Shown here: piece by piece, positions 9,301 through 17,143 of the stretch | Layout: each line of letters opens with the position of its first letter | Position numbering within the stretch: position 1 is the first letter of the stretch | DNA from: Pseudomonas monteilii | GTDB lineage: Bacteria; Pseudomonadota; Gammaproteobacteria; Pseudomonadales; Pseudomonadaceae | DNA length: 64,000 nucleotides | NCBI GenBank assembly: GCA_001534745.1 | Contig: CP013997.1 | Coordinates: forward strand, 4,216,001 to 4,280,000 | Direction: 5' to 3' | Program-made: the position numbers and the translations under genes | Notes under the pieces: model-generated | The model's database searches: none | Told to the model about the DNA's origin: nothing | The model's input: the letters and a program-made list of their open reading frames with translations, nothing else

Positions 9301-10334
9301 GCGCCAAAGGCCGCTCCATCTACCAGATGGCCCTGGCCGATGCCGAGGAATGCAAGCGTGGCACCTTCGTCATGCCGACCCTGATCGAGCTGGAAAGCTT
9401 CGACGAGCTGCAGCGTGAGATCTTCGGCCCGGTCCTGCACGTGGTGCGCTACAACCGCCGCAACCTCGACCAACTGATCGAACAGATCAACGCCTCCGGC
9501 TATGGCCTGACCCTGGGCGTGCACACCCGGATCGACGAAACCATCGCCAAGGTGGTGGAGAACGTCAACGCCGGCAACATGTACGTCAACCGCAACATCG
9601 TCGGTGCCGTGGTCGGCGTCCAGCCGTTCGGTGGTGAAGGCCTGTCGGGCACCGGCCCGAAAGCCGGCGGCCCGCTGTACCTGTTCCGCCTGTTGTCGAC
9701 CCGTCCGGCCGATGCCATCTCGCGTCACTTCGAACGCGTCGACGGCGACACACCGCTGGACAACCCGGCCCGTGCCCAGCTGCTTCAGCCGCTGCAGGGC
9801 TACAAGGCCTGGGCCAACAGCAACCAGCTGAACGACCTGGCAGCCCTGTGCGACAGCTTCGTCCAGCAGTCGCAGACCGGCATCAACCGCCTGCTGCCCG
9901 GCCCGACCGGCGAGCGCAACAGCTACACCATCCTGCCGCGCGAGCACGTGCTGTGCCTGGCCGACAGCGAGGCGGACCTGCAGGCGCAACTGGCGGCGGT
10001 CCTGGCCGTCGGCAGCTCGGCACTGTTCGAGGACAACGAACCGGGCCGCTCGCTGCGAGCGCGCCTGCCACGGGACGTACAGGCCAAGGTCAAGCTGGTC
10101 GCCGACTGGCACAAGGACGACGTCGCCTTCGACGCCGTGCTGCACCATGGCGATTCCGACCAGCTGCGCGCGATCTGCGAGCAGGTGGCCAAGCGTGCCG
10201 GTGCGATCGTCGGCGTCCAGGGCCTGTCCAGTGGCGACCACCAGATCGCCCTGGAGCGCCTGGTGATCGAGCGCGCAGTCAGCGTCAACACGGCAGCGGC
10301 AGGCGGTAACGCCAGCCTGATGACCATCGGCTGA
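6381..10334 (+). CDS. putA: Trifunctional PutA: repressor, proline dehydrogenase, P5C dehydrogenase (1317 aa)
   Basis: Oxidises proline to glutamate in two steps and represses put genes when proline is absent. Residues 1-48 form a ribbon-helix-helix DNA-binding domain (TTLGVKLDDPTRERLK). The FAD-dependent proline dehydrogenase barrel follows (about 260-560; GPGISIKLSALHPRYSR, LVKGAYWDSEIK). Then comes the P5C dehydrogenase (about 650-1110), with the PWNFPLAIF Rossmann segment, the TGGQNA region and catalytic Cys915 in GQRCSA. The C-terminal tail of about 200 residues matches long PutAs. The start at 6381 begins the RHH domain; the frame is open further upstream only through the promoter and operators. 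Confidence 0.97.
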   Translation: MATTTLGVKLDDPTRERLKSAAQSIDRTPHWLIKQAIFNYLEKLEGGATLTELTAQTSANADDAGEVQADHEHQCFLEFAESILPQSVLRAAITGAYRRPEQEMVPMLLEQARLTTEQAEATNKLAVRIADKLRHQKSAGGRAGIVQGLLQEFSLSSQEGVALMCLAEALLRIPDKGTRDALIRDKISTGNWQPHLGNSPSLFVNAATWGLLLTGKLVSTHNESGLSSSLSRIIGKSGEPMIRKGVDMAMRLMGEQFVTGETIAEALANASRFESKGFRYSYDMLGEAALTEHDAQKYLASYEQAIHSIGKASHGRGIYEGPGISIKLSALHPRYSRAQYERVMEELYPRLLSLTLMAKQYDIGLNIDAEEADRLELSLDLLERLCFEPQLAGWNGIGFVIQAYQKRCPHVIDYVIDLAKRSRHRLMIRLVKGAYWDSEIKRAQVEGLEGYPVYTRKVYTDVSYVACARKLLAVPEAIYPQFATHNAHTLSAIYHIAGQNYYPGQYEFQCLHGMGEPLYEQVVGKVSDGKLNRPCRVYAPVGTHETLLAYLVRRLLENGANTSFVNRVADHTLSIQELVADPVVSIERMGTQEGRIGLPHPRIPLPRDLYGTERANSAGIDMSNEHRLASLSCALLATAHTDWKAAPLLGCAASEEAAAQVLNPSDHRDVVGHVQEATVADADNAIQCAVNAAPIWQATPPAERAAILERAADLMEAEIQPLMGLLVREAGKTYLNAIAEVREAVDFLRYYAVQARNDFSNDAHRPLGPVVCISPWNFPLAIFSGQVAAALAAGNPVLAKPAEQTPLIAAQAVRLLLEAGIPEGVLQLLPGRGETVGARLVGDDRVKGVMFTGSTEVARLLQRNVAGRLDAQGRPIPLIAETGGQNAMIVDSSALTEQVVVDVVSSAFDSAGQRCSALRVLCVQEDAADRVIEMLKGAMAQSRLGNPERLSVDIGPVIDAEAKQGIEKHIQGMRAKGRSIYQMALADAEECKRGTFVMPTLIELESFDELQREIFGPVLHVVRYNRRNLDQLIEQINASGYGLTLGVHTRIDETIAKVVENVNAGNMYVNRNIVGAVVGVQPFGGEGLSGTGPKAGGPLYLFRLLSTRPADAISRHFERVDGDTPLDNPARAQLLQPLQGYKAWANSNQLNDLAALCDSFVQQSQTGINRLLPGPTGERNSYTILPREHVLCLADSEADLQAQLAAVLAVGSSALFEDNEPGRSLRARLPRDVQAKVKLVADWHKDDVAFDAVLHHGDSDQLRAICEQVAKRAGAIVGVQGLSSGDHQIALERLVIERAVSVNTAAAGGNASLMTIG

Positions 10335-10350
10335 CACTGACGGCAACACG

Positions 10351-10391
10351 AAAAAGCCGAGGCGGCCCATGGCTGCCTCGGCTTTTTTTTG
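10351..10391. terminator. Bidirectional Rho-independent terminator after putA
   Basis: An 11-bp stem AAAGCCGAGGC/GCCTCGGCTTT is flanked by a run of eight T on the plus strand and five A upstream, which read as T on the minus strand. It can therefore stop both putA (ends 10334) and the convergent gene ending at 10427. Confidence 0.9.
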
Positions 10392-10426
10392 CCCACTGCG
10401 CGGCTCGAGTCCCCGTCCGGGCAGTC

Positions 10427-11029
10427 TCAGAAACCAGCACTACCGAGCGTCATGGGTGCCCCCAGTTGCGACAGGGCCACCAGATGAGCGGCCCAGAACA
10501 TCAGGCCCACCGCGATCCACACCCAATTACCCCACGACAAGGTCTCATTGGTCTTGCCCTCGGGATCACCGACACAGAAGTTAATCGCATGCTGGGCCAG
10601 CACGATCCACCGTACGCAAAACGCGATCGACACCAACGAGGTGAACAACGCTCGCACAGGCATCGGATCGATCGCTTCCACATAGAACATTACGTATTGC
10701 ACCACGCAATATATCCAGAAGACGCAGGTCATGAGCAAGGGCGACCAGGCATAGGTTCTGCCGCTCAACTTGATCTGCTGGTCGATGCGCTTGAACAAGC
10801 CATAGAGGAAGAACGGCAGGAGTACCGTGCGCATCACCGGCCATGCGTGCTCGCCATGCTTGCGCTTGTACATCACCCAGTTCCGGGCGAACCAGTACAG
10901 CATGTAGAAGTTGGCGGTCAGGATGCTCATGATGACCAGCTTGCGTGGCGAGACCACGAAGAACATGGGTTCATCGACCGAGGTAACGGGTAGGTGCTTG
11001 ACGGCATCGGTGGTGCTGACTGTGGACAT
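10427..11029 (-). CDS. Uncharacterised inner-membrane protein, DUF4234-like (200 aa)
   Basis: After a ~30-residue hydrophilic N-terminus there are about four hydrophobic segments. The first, SILTANFYMLYWFARNW, with the following basic stretch MYKRKHGE and a second block LPFFLYGLFKRID, resembles the architecture of DUF4234 membrane proteins, though I am not certain of the family. No catalytic or transport motif is visible. It is a single gene with its own terminator, divergent from the TldD-like gene across about 205 bp. Confidence 0.65.
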   Translation of the reverse strand: MSTVSTTDAVKHLPVTSVDEPMFFVVSPRKLVIMSILTANFYMLYWFARNWVMYKRKHGEHAWPVMRTVLLPFFLYGLFKRIDQQIKLSGRTYAWSPLLMTCVFWIYCVVQYVMFYVEAIDPMPVRALFTSLVSIAFCVRWIVLAQHAINFCVGDPEGKTNETLSWGNWVWIAVGLMFWAAHLVALSQLGAPMTLGSAGF

Positions 11030-11234
11030 GAAACGGCCCCCTCTGGAAATGAAGCCCCATTCAACGCCGCGTCCCAGGGGTTAATCTGCCCTACGCTTCC
11101 GAAACGGAGGCAGGAAGTTTCCGAAAACGCCACTAGCCCACCCGTATTCGCGCCACCCTCGCAGCCGGTTGGGTCATACTCCCGGACCTGCCACCGTGTC
11201 GCGCTCGCTGCGCGTCCTTGCCAAGGAGGTCTGC

Positions 11235-12677
11235 ATGTTCGAGTCCAGCGCCCAATTGCGCCAACGTTTCGCCGCGTTGCGCAGCACGGCCGAGGTGTTT
11301 TCCCTGCGCCACGTGCGCCAGTCCCAGCAAAGCCTGTCGGTGCGCCGCAACGTCGTGGAGCCGCCGTTCTTCAGCCGTGACGAAGGCGCCATGCTCACCG
11401 TGCGCGTCCAGGGTGTGGAAGCCTATGCCGCCACCGCCGACCTGTCCCAGTCAGGGCTGCAGGCCGCGCTCGAGCGTGCCGAACGGCTGGCGCGGCAGAT
11501 CGCGCGCTACAGCCTGCTCGACCTCAGCGGCCAGCCGGCGCCCACGGCCCGCCATGACCACGTTTCGCCCAACCTGGAGCAACCGCTGCCCACGCTGAGC
11601 CACTGGCTGGAGCTGCTGGCGACGGAGTCGGCCAGGGTGCCGAAGGACGAGCGTCTGGTGGACTGGCAGGCGAGCCTGGGCATCACCGAGGTGGAGCAGA
11701 TCTACCTGAACAGCGCCGGTGCCGAACTGCGTCAGGCCCAGCGCTTCCTGTTCCCTGGCATGAGCGTCACCGCCAGCGACGGGCGCGACAGCCAGAGCCG
11801 CAGCCTGGGCCGGGAGAACTTCGGCCAGCAGGGCGGGGCCGAGGTGGTCGAGCAGTGCGGCCTGATCGGTGCCGGCGCCCAGGTGGCCGATGAAGCCTTG
11901 CAGCTGCTGTTGGCGCCCAACACGCCCAGCGGCGCCCGCGACCTGCTGCTGATGCCCGATCAGATGAGCCTGCAGATCCACGAATCCATCGGTCACCCGC
12001 TGGAGATGGACCGTATCCTCGGCGATGAGCGCAACTATGCCGGCACCAGCTTCGTCACGCCGGCGGACTTCGGCCACCTGCGCTACGGCTCGCCCCTGCT
12101 CGACGTGACGTTCGATCCGACGCTGCCCGAAGAGCTGGCCAGCTACAGCCACGACGATGAGGGGACGCCGGCCAGCAAGCAGTTCCTGATCCGCGAGGGC
12201 ATGCTGCTGCGTCCATTGGGCGGCGCCCTGTCCCAGGCACGTTCGGGCCTCGACGGCGTGGCCAACAGCCGCGCCAGCAGCTGGAACCGCGCGCCGATCG
12301 ATCGCATGGCCAACCTCAACATCGAACCCGGGACGCAGAGCCTGCACCAACTGATCGGTAGCGTGGAACGTGGCATCCTGATGCGCACCAACCGGTCGTG
12401 GTCCATCGACGATGCCCGCAACAAGTTCCAGTTCGGCTGTGAATGGGGCCAGTTGATCGAGGACGGCGAACTCAAGGGCGTGGTGAAGAACCCCAACTAC
12501 CGGGGCATTTCCGCCCGCTTCTGGCGCAGCCTGATCGGCGTGGGCGACGCCTCGACCCGGCAGGTGCTCGGCACGCCCAATTGCGGCAAGGGCGAACCCA
12601 ACCAGGTGATCCGCGTCGGCCATGCCTCGCCGGCGTGCCTGTTCAGCCAGATCGATGTCTTCGGAGGCCAGGCCTGA
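11235..12677 (+). CDS. TldD-like metallopeptidase subunit (480 aa)
   Basis: A TldD/PmbA (M103) family protein. The catalytic subunit motif HESIGH gives zinc ligands His249 and His254 with general base Glu250, followed by PLEMDRILGDERNYAG. A third ligand fits Cys450 in PNCGKGEPNQV. TldD with TldE forms a heterodimer that cleaves unfolded peptides inside its barrel, for example the microcin B17 leader and CcdA. An AAGGAGGT ribosome site at 11223-11230 fixes the ATG at 11235. Its stop overlaps the start of the TldE-like gene by one base. Sequence details differ from canonical TldD, so this looks like a second, divergent pair with unknown substrate. Confidence 0.88.
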   Translation: MFESSAQLRQRFAALRSTAEVFSLRHVRQSQQSLSVRRNVVEPPFFSRDEGAMLTVRVQGVEAYAATADLSQSGLQAALERAERLARQIARYSLLDLSGQPAPTARHDHVSPNLEQPLPTLSHWLELLATESARVPKDERLVDWQASLGITEVEQIYLNSAGAELRQAQRFLFPGMSVTASDGRDSQSRSLGRENFGQQGGAEVVEQCGLIGAGAQVADEALQLLLAPNTPSGARDLLLMPDQMSLQIHESIGHPLEMDRILGDERNYAGTSFVTPADFGHLRYGSPLLDVTFDPTLPEELASYSHDDEGTPASKQFLIREGMLLRPLGGALSQARSGLDGVANSRASSWNRAPIDRMANLNIEPGTQSLHQLIGSVERGILMRTNRSWSIDDARNKFQFGCEWGQLIEDGELKGVVKNPNYRGISARFWRSLIGVGDASTRQVLGTPNCGKGEPNQVIRVGHASPACLFSQIDVFGGQA

Positions 12678-14008
12678 TGCAACGCACCCCACGCGATCGT
12701 TTCGACATCCTGGTCCAGGACCTGCACCAGGCGCTGCAACCCGACGAGCACTTCACGCTCGGCTATGAGGCCGAGTGTTCACAGTTCATCCGCTTCAACC
12801 ACGGCAAGGTCCGCCAGGCCGGCCAGGTCGAACAGGCCATGGCGAGCCTGCGCCTGCTGCAGGCAGGCCGCCAGGCGCACCTGACCTTCACCCTGTGCGG
12901 GGAGGCGGCGCTCGACCGTGCCCGCCTGCACGAGGCCCTGGCCCAACTGCGCCAGACCTTGCCGCTGCTGCCGGAGGATCCCTGGCTGAGCCTGGATGAC
13001 CGTGCCTGGCAGAGCCTCAGCGAACAGCTGCACCCCCTGCCCGACGGCGAGACGGTCCTGGACCAGCTGCAGCACGCGGCCGACGGGCTGGACCTGGTCG
13101 GCATCTACGCCGCCGGGCCGATCAGCCGAGGCTTCGCCAGCTCGGCCGGTGCGCGCGGCTGGCACGAGGCGAGCAGCTTCAACCTGGACTGGAGCGTATT
13201 CCACGCCAACGGTCAGGCCGTTAAGGCCAACTATGCCGGGCAGGTCTGGTGTCCAGACGCCTTCGCGGCGCGCCTGGATCACTGCCGTACGCAGCTCGAC
13301 GCCCTCGGGCGCCCGACCCTGACCCTCGCCCCAGGTCGCTACCGCGCCTACCTGGCCCCGGCGGCGCTGGACGAAATCGCCGGCCTGCTGGCCTGGGGTG
13401 GCTTCTCGGCGCAGGCGCTGGCCAGCGGGAACAGCGCGTTGCAACGGCTGTACGCCGGCGAGGCGCACCTGGCCCCGATGGTGTCGCTGCACGAACAGGT
13501 CAGCGGCTCGCTGAGCCCGGCCTTCTCCGACGAGGGCTCGCCGCGCCAGGACGTCCGCCTGGTCGACCGCGGCCGCGCCGACGGACGCCTGGTCAGCGCC
13601 CGCAGCGCCGTCGAGCTTGCCCTGGGCGCGAACGGTGCCGACAGTGGCGAGTCGCCCTGTGCGCTCAGCCTTGCCTCCGGCACCCTGGCCCAGGCGGACA
13701 TCCTCGCGCATCTGGGGACCGGCCTCTACATCAGCAACCTCTGGTACCTCAACTACTCCGACCTGCCCGCCGCGCAGATGACCGGCCTGACGCGCTTCGC
13801 CACCTTCTGGGTGGAAGACGGAAAGCTTCAGGCACCGGTGTCGACCATGCGTTTCGACGACAGCCTGTACGACCTGCTTGGCGACCAGCTGGAGGCCCTG
13901 ACCTGCGAGCGCGAGCTGATCCTCTCGACCAGCACCTACGGTCAGCGACAGACCGGATCGAGTCATCTGCCAGGCGCGCTGGTCAAAGCCCTGACCCTGA
14001 CCTTGTGA
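12677..14008 (+). CDS. TldE/PmbA-like partner subunit (443 aa)
   Basis: Starts with the ATG inside TGATG, the stop codon of the TldD-like gene, so the two are translationally coupled and should be made in equal amounts. It has the TldE overall layout, with the C-terminal core YISNLWYLNYSDLPAAQMTGLTRFATFWVEDG typical of PmbA/TldD proteins, but no HExxxH motif. As in E. coli TldE it is therefore probably the non-catalytic half of the heterodimer that helps shape the substrate groove. A mid-protein segment FSDEGSPRQDVRLVDRG matches the family region that contacts the partner. An MFS exporter gene starts 21 bp downstream. Confidence 0.85.
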   Translation: MQRTPRDRFDILVQDLHQALQPDEHFTLGYEAECSQFIRFNHGKVRQAGQVEQAMASLRLLQAGRQAHLTFTLCGEAALDRARLHEALAQLRQTLPLLPEDPWLSLDDRAWQSLSEQLHPLPDGETVLDQLQHAADGLDLVGIYAAGPISRGFASSAGARGWHEASSFNLDWSVFHANGQAVKANYAGQVWCPDAFAARLDHCRTQLDALGRPTLTLAPGRYRAYLAPAALDEIAGLLAWGGFSAQALASGNSALQRLYAGEAHLAPMVSLHEQVSGSLSPAFSDEGSPRQDVRLVDRGRADGRLVSARSAVELALGANGADSGESPCALSLASGTLAQADILAHLGTGLYISNLWYLNYSDLPAAQMTGLTRFATFWVEDGKLQAPVSTMRFDDSLYDLLGDQLEALTCERELILSTSTYGQRQTGSSHLPGALVKALTLTL

Positions 14009-14029
14009 CCCCCTGACGACGAGGCCACT

Positions 14030-15457
14030 ATGCCCGAACGCATCGCGCTGGACCCGGTCACCGCCCGCTGGATCCCGTGGGTGGTGGCCATCGCTTTCTT
14101 CATGCAGTCGCTCGACGGCACCATCCTCAATACCGCACTGCCGGCCATGGCCACTTCGCTGAACGAAAACCCGCTGCGCATGCAGGGGGTGATCATCGCT
14201 TACATGCTCACGGTGGCCTTGCTGATTCCGGCTTCGGGCTGGATCGCCGACCGCTTCGGTACCAAGCGCATCTTCTTTAGCGCCATCCTGCTGTTCAGCT
14301 TCGGCTCGCTGCTCTGCGCCGCGGCCAACAGCCTGGGCTTTCTGGTGTTCGCCCGGGTGGTCCAGGGCCTGGGCGGTGCCCTGATGCTGCCGGTCGGGCG
14401 GCTGGTGGTGCTGCGTGCCTACCCACGTTCGGAGCTGGTGCGGATCCTGAGCTTCATCACCATCCCCGGGCTGCTCGGCCCGTTGCTCGGCCCGACGGTC
14501 GGCGGCTGGCTGGTGGAAGTGCTGAGCTGGCACTGGATCTTCCTGCTCAACCTGCCGGTCGGTCTCCTGGGGTGCTACGCGGTGTGGAAACTGATCCCCG
14601 ACCTGCGCGGTGCCGAGCGCACACCGTTCGACGGGCCAGGCTTCCTGCTGTTCGGCGCGGCGATGGTGCTGATCACCATCGCCATGGAAGGGCTGGGCGA
14701 ACTGCACCTGCCGCACCTGCGCGTGATGCTGCTGCTGTTCGCCGGCATGGCCTGCCTGGCCGCCTACTGGCTGCGTGCCGGGCGTGACCCGGATCCGTTG
14801 TTCTCGCCTCGGCTGTTCCGCGTGCGGACCTTCGCCATCGGCATCCTCGGCAACCTGTTCGCCCGCCTGGGCAGCGGCGCCCTGCCCTTCCTCGTACCCC
14901 TGCTGCTGCAGGTGGCGCTGGGCTACTCGCCGGTCGAGGCCGGCATGAGCATGATCCCGCTGGCCGCCGCTGCGATGCTGGCCAAGTCGGTGGCGCGGCC
15001 TATCATCGAGCGCCTGGGCTACCGCATCGTGCTGACCGGCAACACCTTGCTGCTCGGCCTGATGCTGGCAAGCCTGGCCCTGGTGGACGAGCAAACGCCC
15101 TATGGGTTGCTGCTGGTCCAGCTGGGCATCCTCGGGGCGATCAACTCGATGCAGTTCACCGCCATGAACACCGTGACCCTGATCGACCTGGACGACGCCA
15201 ACGCCAGCAGCGGCAACAGCCTGCTGTCGGTGGTGGCGCAACTGGCGCTGAGCCTGGGCGTGGCCTGCGCCGGTGCGCTGCTCGGCGGCTTCACCGCCGC
15301 CGGCGGCGTCGATGCGGCCGAAACCACCCTGGGCGCCTTCCAGCTGACCTTCCTGACCATCGGCCTGATGTCGATGCTGGCCGCGGCGATCTTCCTACAA
15401 CTGGCGCCGACGGACGGAAGGCGTGCCCCTCGTCCGGAACCGGAGATCGACGCTTAG
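14030..15457 (+). CDS. mdtD: MFS exporter, DHA2 family, MdtD-like (475 aa)
   Basis: A proton-driven inner-membrane efflux transporter. Visible signatures are FFMQSLDGTILNTALPAM in TM1 (DHA2 motif D1), GWIADRFGTKRIF (motif A), and PGLLGPLLGPTVGGWLVE (motif C of antiporters). The whole protein follows E. coli MdtD closely, including ASSGNSLLS near the C-terminus. It starts 21 bp after the TldE-like gene on the same strand, so co-transcription with the peptidase pair is likely. Substrate unknown; the mdtD name is by similarity, and there is no RND transporter nearby as in the E. coli mdt operon. Confidence 0.85.
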   Translation: MPERIALDPVTARWIPWVVAIAFFMQSLDGTILNTALPAMATSLNENPLRMQGVIIAYMLTVALLIPASGWIADRFGTKRIFFSAILLFSFGSLLCAAANSLGFLVFARVVQGLGGALMLPVGRLVVLRAYPRSELVRILSFITIPGLLGPLLGPTVGGWLVEVLSWHWIFLLNLPVGLLGCYAVWKLIPDLRGAERTPFDGPGFLLFGAAMVLITIAMEGLGELHLPHLRVMLLLFAGMACLAAYWLRAGRDPDPLFSPRLFRVRTFAIGILGNLFARLGSGALPFLVPLLLQVALGYSPVEAGMSMIPLAAAAMLAKSVARPIIERLGYRIVLTGNTLLLGLMLASLALVDEQTPYGLLLVQLGILGAINSMQFTAMNTVTLIDLDDANASSGNSLLSVVAQLALSLGVACAGALLGGFTAAGGVDAAETTLGAFQLTFLTIGLMSMLAAAIFLQLAPTDGRRAPRPEPEIDA

Positions 15458-15514
15458 GAACAGAGGTCGCGAGACTGGTAGACTGTGCGGCATTTTCGCT
15501 CTCAGGCCTGTCTC

Positions 15515-16900
15515 GTGACCACTGAATCCACCGCCTTCGCCACCCTGCCGCTGTCCGCCGCCATGCTGGCCAACCTGGACGCCCTGGGGTATGCGTCGAT
15601 GACGCCCATCCAGGCGCGCAGCCTGCCTGTCATTCTCAAGGGCCAGGACCTGATCGCCCAAGCCAAGACCGGCAGCGGCAAGACCGCTGCCTTCGGCATC
15701 GGCCTGCTCAACCCGCTCAACCCTCGTTACTTCGGCTGCCAGGCGCTGGTGCTGTGCCCGACCCGCGAACTGGCCGACCAGGTGGCCAAGGAATTGCGCC
15801 GCCTGGCCCGTGCCGAAGACAACATCAAGATCCTGACCCTCTGTGGCGGCGTCTCGCTCGGCCCGCAGATCGCGTCGCTCGAGCATGGCGCGCACATCAT
15901 CGTCGGCACGCCAGGGCGGATCCAGCAGCACCTGGACAAGGGCACCCTGGTGCTCGGCGGCCTCAACACCCTGGTGCTCGACGAAGCCGACCGCATGCTC
16001 GACATGGGCTTCTACGACGCCATCGCCAGCATCCTCGAGCGCACGCCCGCGCGTCGCCAGACCCTGCTGTTCTCGGCCACCTACCCGGCCGGCATCGAGC
16101 AACTGGCCGCGGCGTTCATGCGCCAGCCCCAGCAGGTCAAGGTCGAAAGCCTGCACGCCGACAACCAGATCGAGCAGCGTTTCATCGAGATCGACGCCGC
16201 GCAGCGGCTCGAGGCGGTCACCCGCGTGCTCGGGCATTTCCGTCCGCAGTCCTGCGTGGCGTTCTGCTTCACCAAGCAGCAATGCGAGGACGTGGTCGCT
16301 CACCTGCAGGCCAAGGGCATCGTCGCCCAGGCCCTGCACGGCGACCTGGAACAGCGGGACCGCGACCAGGTGCTGGCGCTGTTCGCCAACCGCAGCACCT
16401 CGGTGCTGGTGGCCACCGATGTCGCGGCGCGCGGCCTGGACATCGACGGGCTGGACATGGTGATCAACGTCGAACTGGCGCGTGATGCCGAGATCCACGT
16501 GCACCGTGTCGGCCGTACGGGCCGCGCCGGCGAAAAGGGCCTGGCCGTGAGCCTGGTGGCGCCGGCCGAGGCGCATCGCGCCCAGGCGGTCGAGCAGCTG
16601 CAACGCCAGCCATTGCGCTGGGAACAGCTCGACAGCTTGAAGAACAAGGGCGGCGAGCCGCTGCTGCCGGCGATGAGCACGCTGGCGATCGCCGCCGGGC
16701 GCAAGGACAAGCTGCGTCCGGGCGACATTCTGGGTGCGCTGACTGGCGATGCCGGGATTCCTGGCAGCCAGGTGGGCAAGATCGCCATCTTCGACTTCCA
16801 GGCCTACGTGGCGGTGGAGCGTGGCGTGGCCAAACAGGCGTTGCAGCGGCTCAACAGCGGGAAGATCAAGGGCCGGGCGCTGAAAGTGCGGATCGTGTAA
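15515..16900 (+). CDS. dbpA: DEAD-box RNA helicase DbpA (461 aa)
   Basis: An ATP-dependent RNA helicase acting in 50S subunit assembly through 23S rRNA hairpin 92. Motifs in order are TPIQ (Q motif), AKTGSGKT (Walker A), [27 protein letters not shown] and HRVGRTGR. The C-terminal ~75 residues (KLRPGDILGALTGDAG to KVRIV) form the RRM-like domain specific to DbpA, which separates it from RhlE at 45480. The GTG at 15515 is chosen because family proteins start just before TAFATLPLS; an in-frame ATG at 15485 adds ten unconserved residues. No clear Shine-Dalgarno precedes the GTG. Confidence 0.93.
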   Translation: MTTESTAFATLPLSAAMLANLDALGYASMTPIQARSLPVILKGQDLIAQAKTGSGKTAAFGIGLLNPLNPRYFGCQALVLCPTRELADQVAKELRRLARAEDNIKILTLCGGVSLGPQIASLEHGAHIIVGTPGRIQQHLDKGTLVLGGLNTLVLDEADRMLDMGFYDAIASILERTPARRQTLLFSATYPAGIEQLAAAFMRQPQQVKVESLHADNQIEQRFIEIDAAQRLEAVTRVLGHFRPQSCVAFCFTKQQCEDVVAHLQAKGIVAQALHGDLEQRDRDQVLALFANRSTSVLVATDVAARGLDIDGLDMVINVELARDAEIHVHRVGRTGRAGEKGLAVSLVAPAEAHRAQAVEQLQRQPLRWEQLDSLKNKGGEPLLPAMSTLAIAAGRKDKLRPGDILGALTGDAGIPGSQVGKIAIFDFQAYVAVERGVAKQALQRLNSGKIKGRALKVRIV

Positions 16901-16925
16901 GGGGCTAGCGCGAGACATTGGCTTT

Positions 16926-17054
16926 ACGGCCCCTGCGGGGCCGATCGCGGCCGGTCCGGCGCCCCGGCAGGGGCCGCTCCTACACCCGTAGCCACATCGC
17001 AGCGCGGTTCTGTAGGAGCGGCCCCTGTGCCGCGATCAGGCCCGCAGGGGCCGT
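16926..17054. repeat. REP pair (BIME-like) after dbpA
   Basis: Two nested inverted repeats. The inner arms CAGGGGCCGCTCCTACA (16968-16984) and its exact complement (17011-17027) match over 17 bp. The outer arms at 16926-16950 and 17030-17054 match at 24 of 25 positions. The sequence resembles Pseudomonas REP elements (GGGGCCGCTCCTACA type). It fills most of the gap between dbpA and the flavoprotein gene and may act as an attenuator or RNA stabiliser. Confidence 0.85.
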
Positions 17055-17143
17055 GAACCCATCACCCTAGTTTCTTGCTCCTCTGCCGAATCGAAAGACA
17101 CGCCCGCCCCCACCTCCACCCTTTTCCTCACCAAGGACCCCCC

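Noticed and set aside
6345..10370. A 1341-codon open frame antisense to putA (minus strand)
   Set aside because: It lacks recognisable domains and has the His/Gly/Ala/Gln composition typical of antisense frames in GC-rich genes. putA on the other strand has full domain support.
11030..11234. A possible precursor-peptide gene upstream of the TldD/TldE-like pair
   Set aside because: The only small frame beginning with ATG (near 11048) is 11 codons with no ribosome site or core-like features, so no precursor is claimed.
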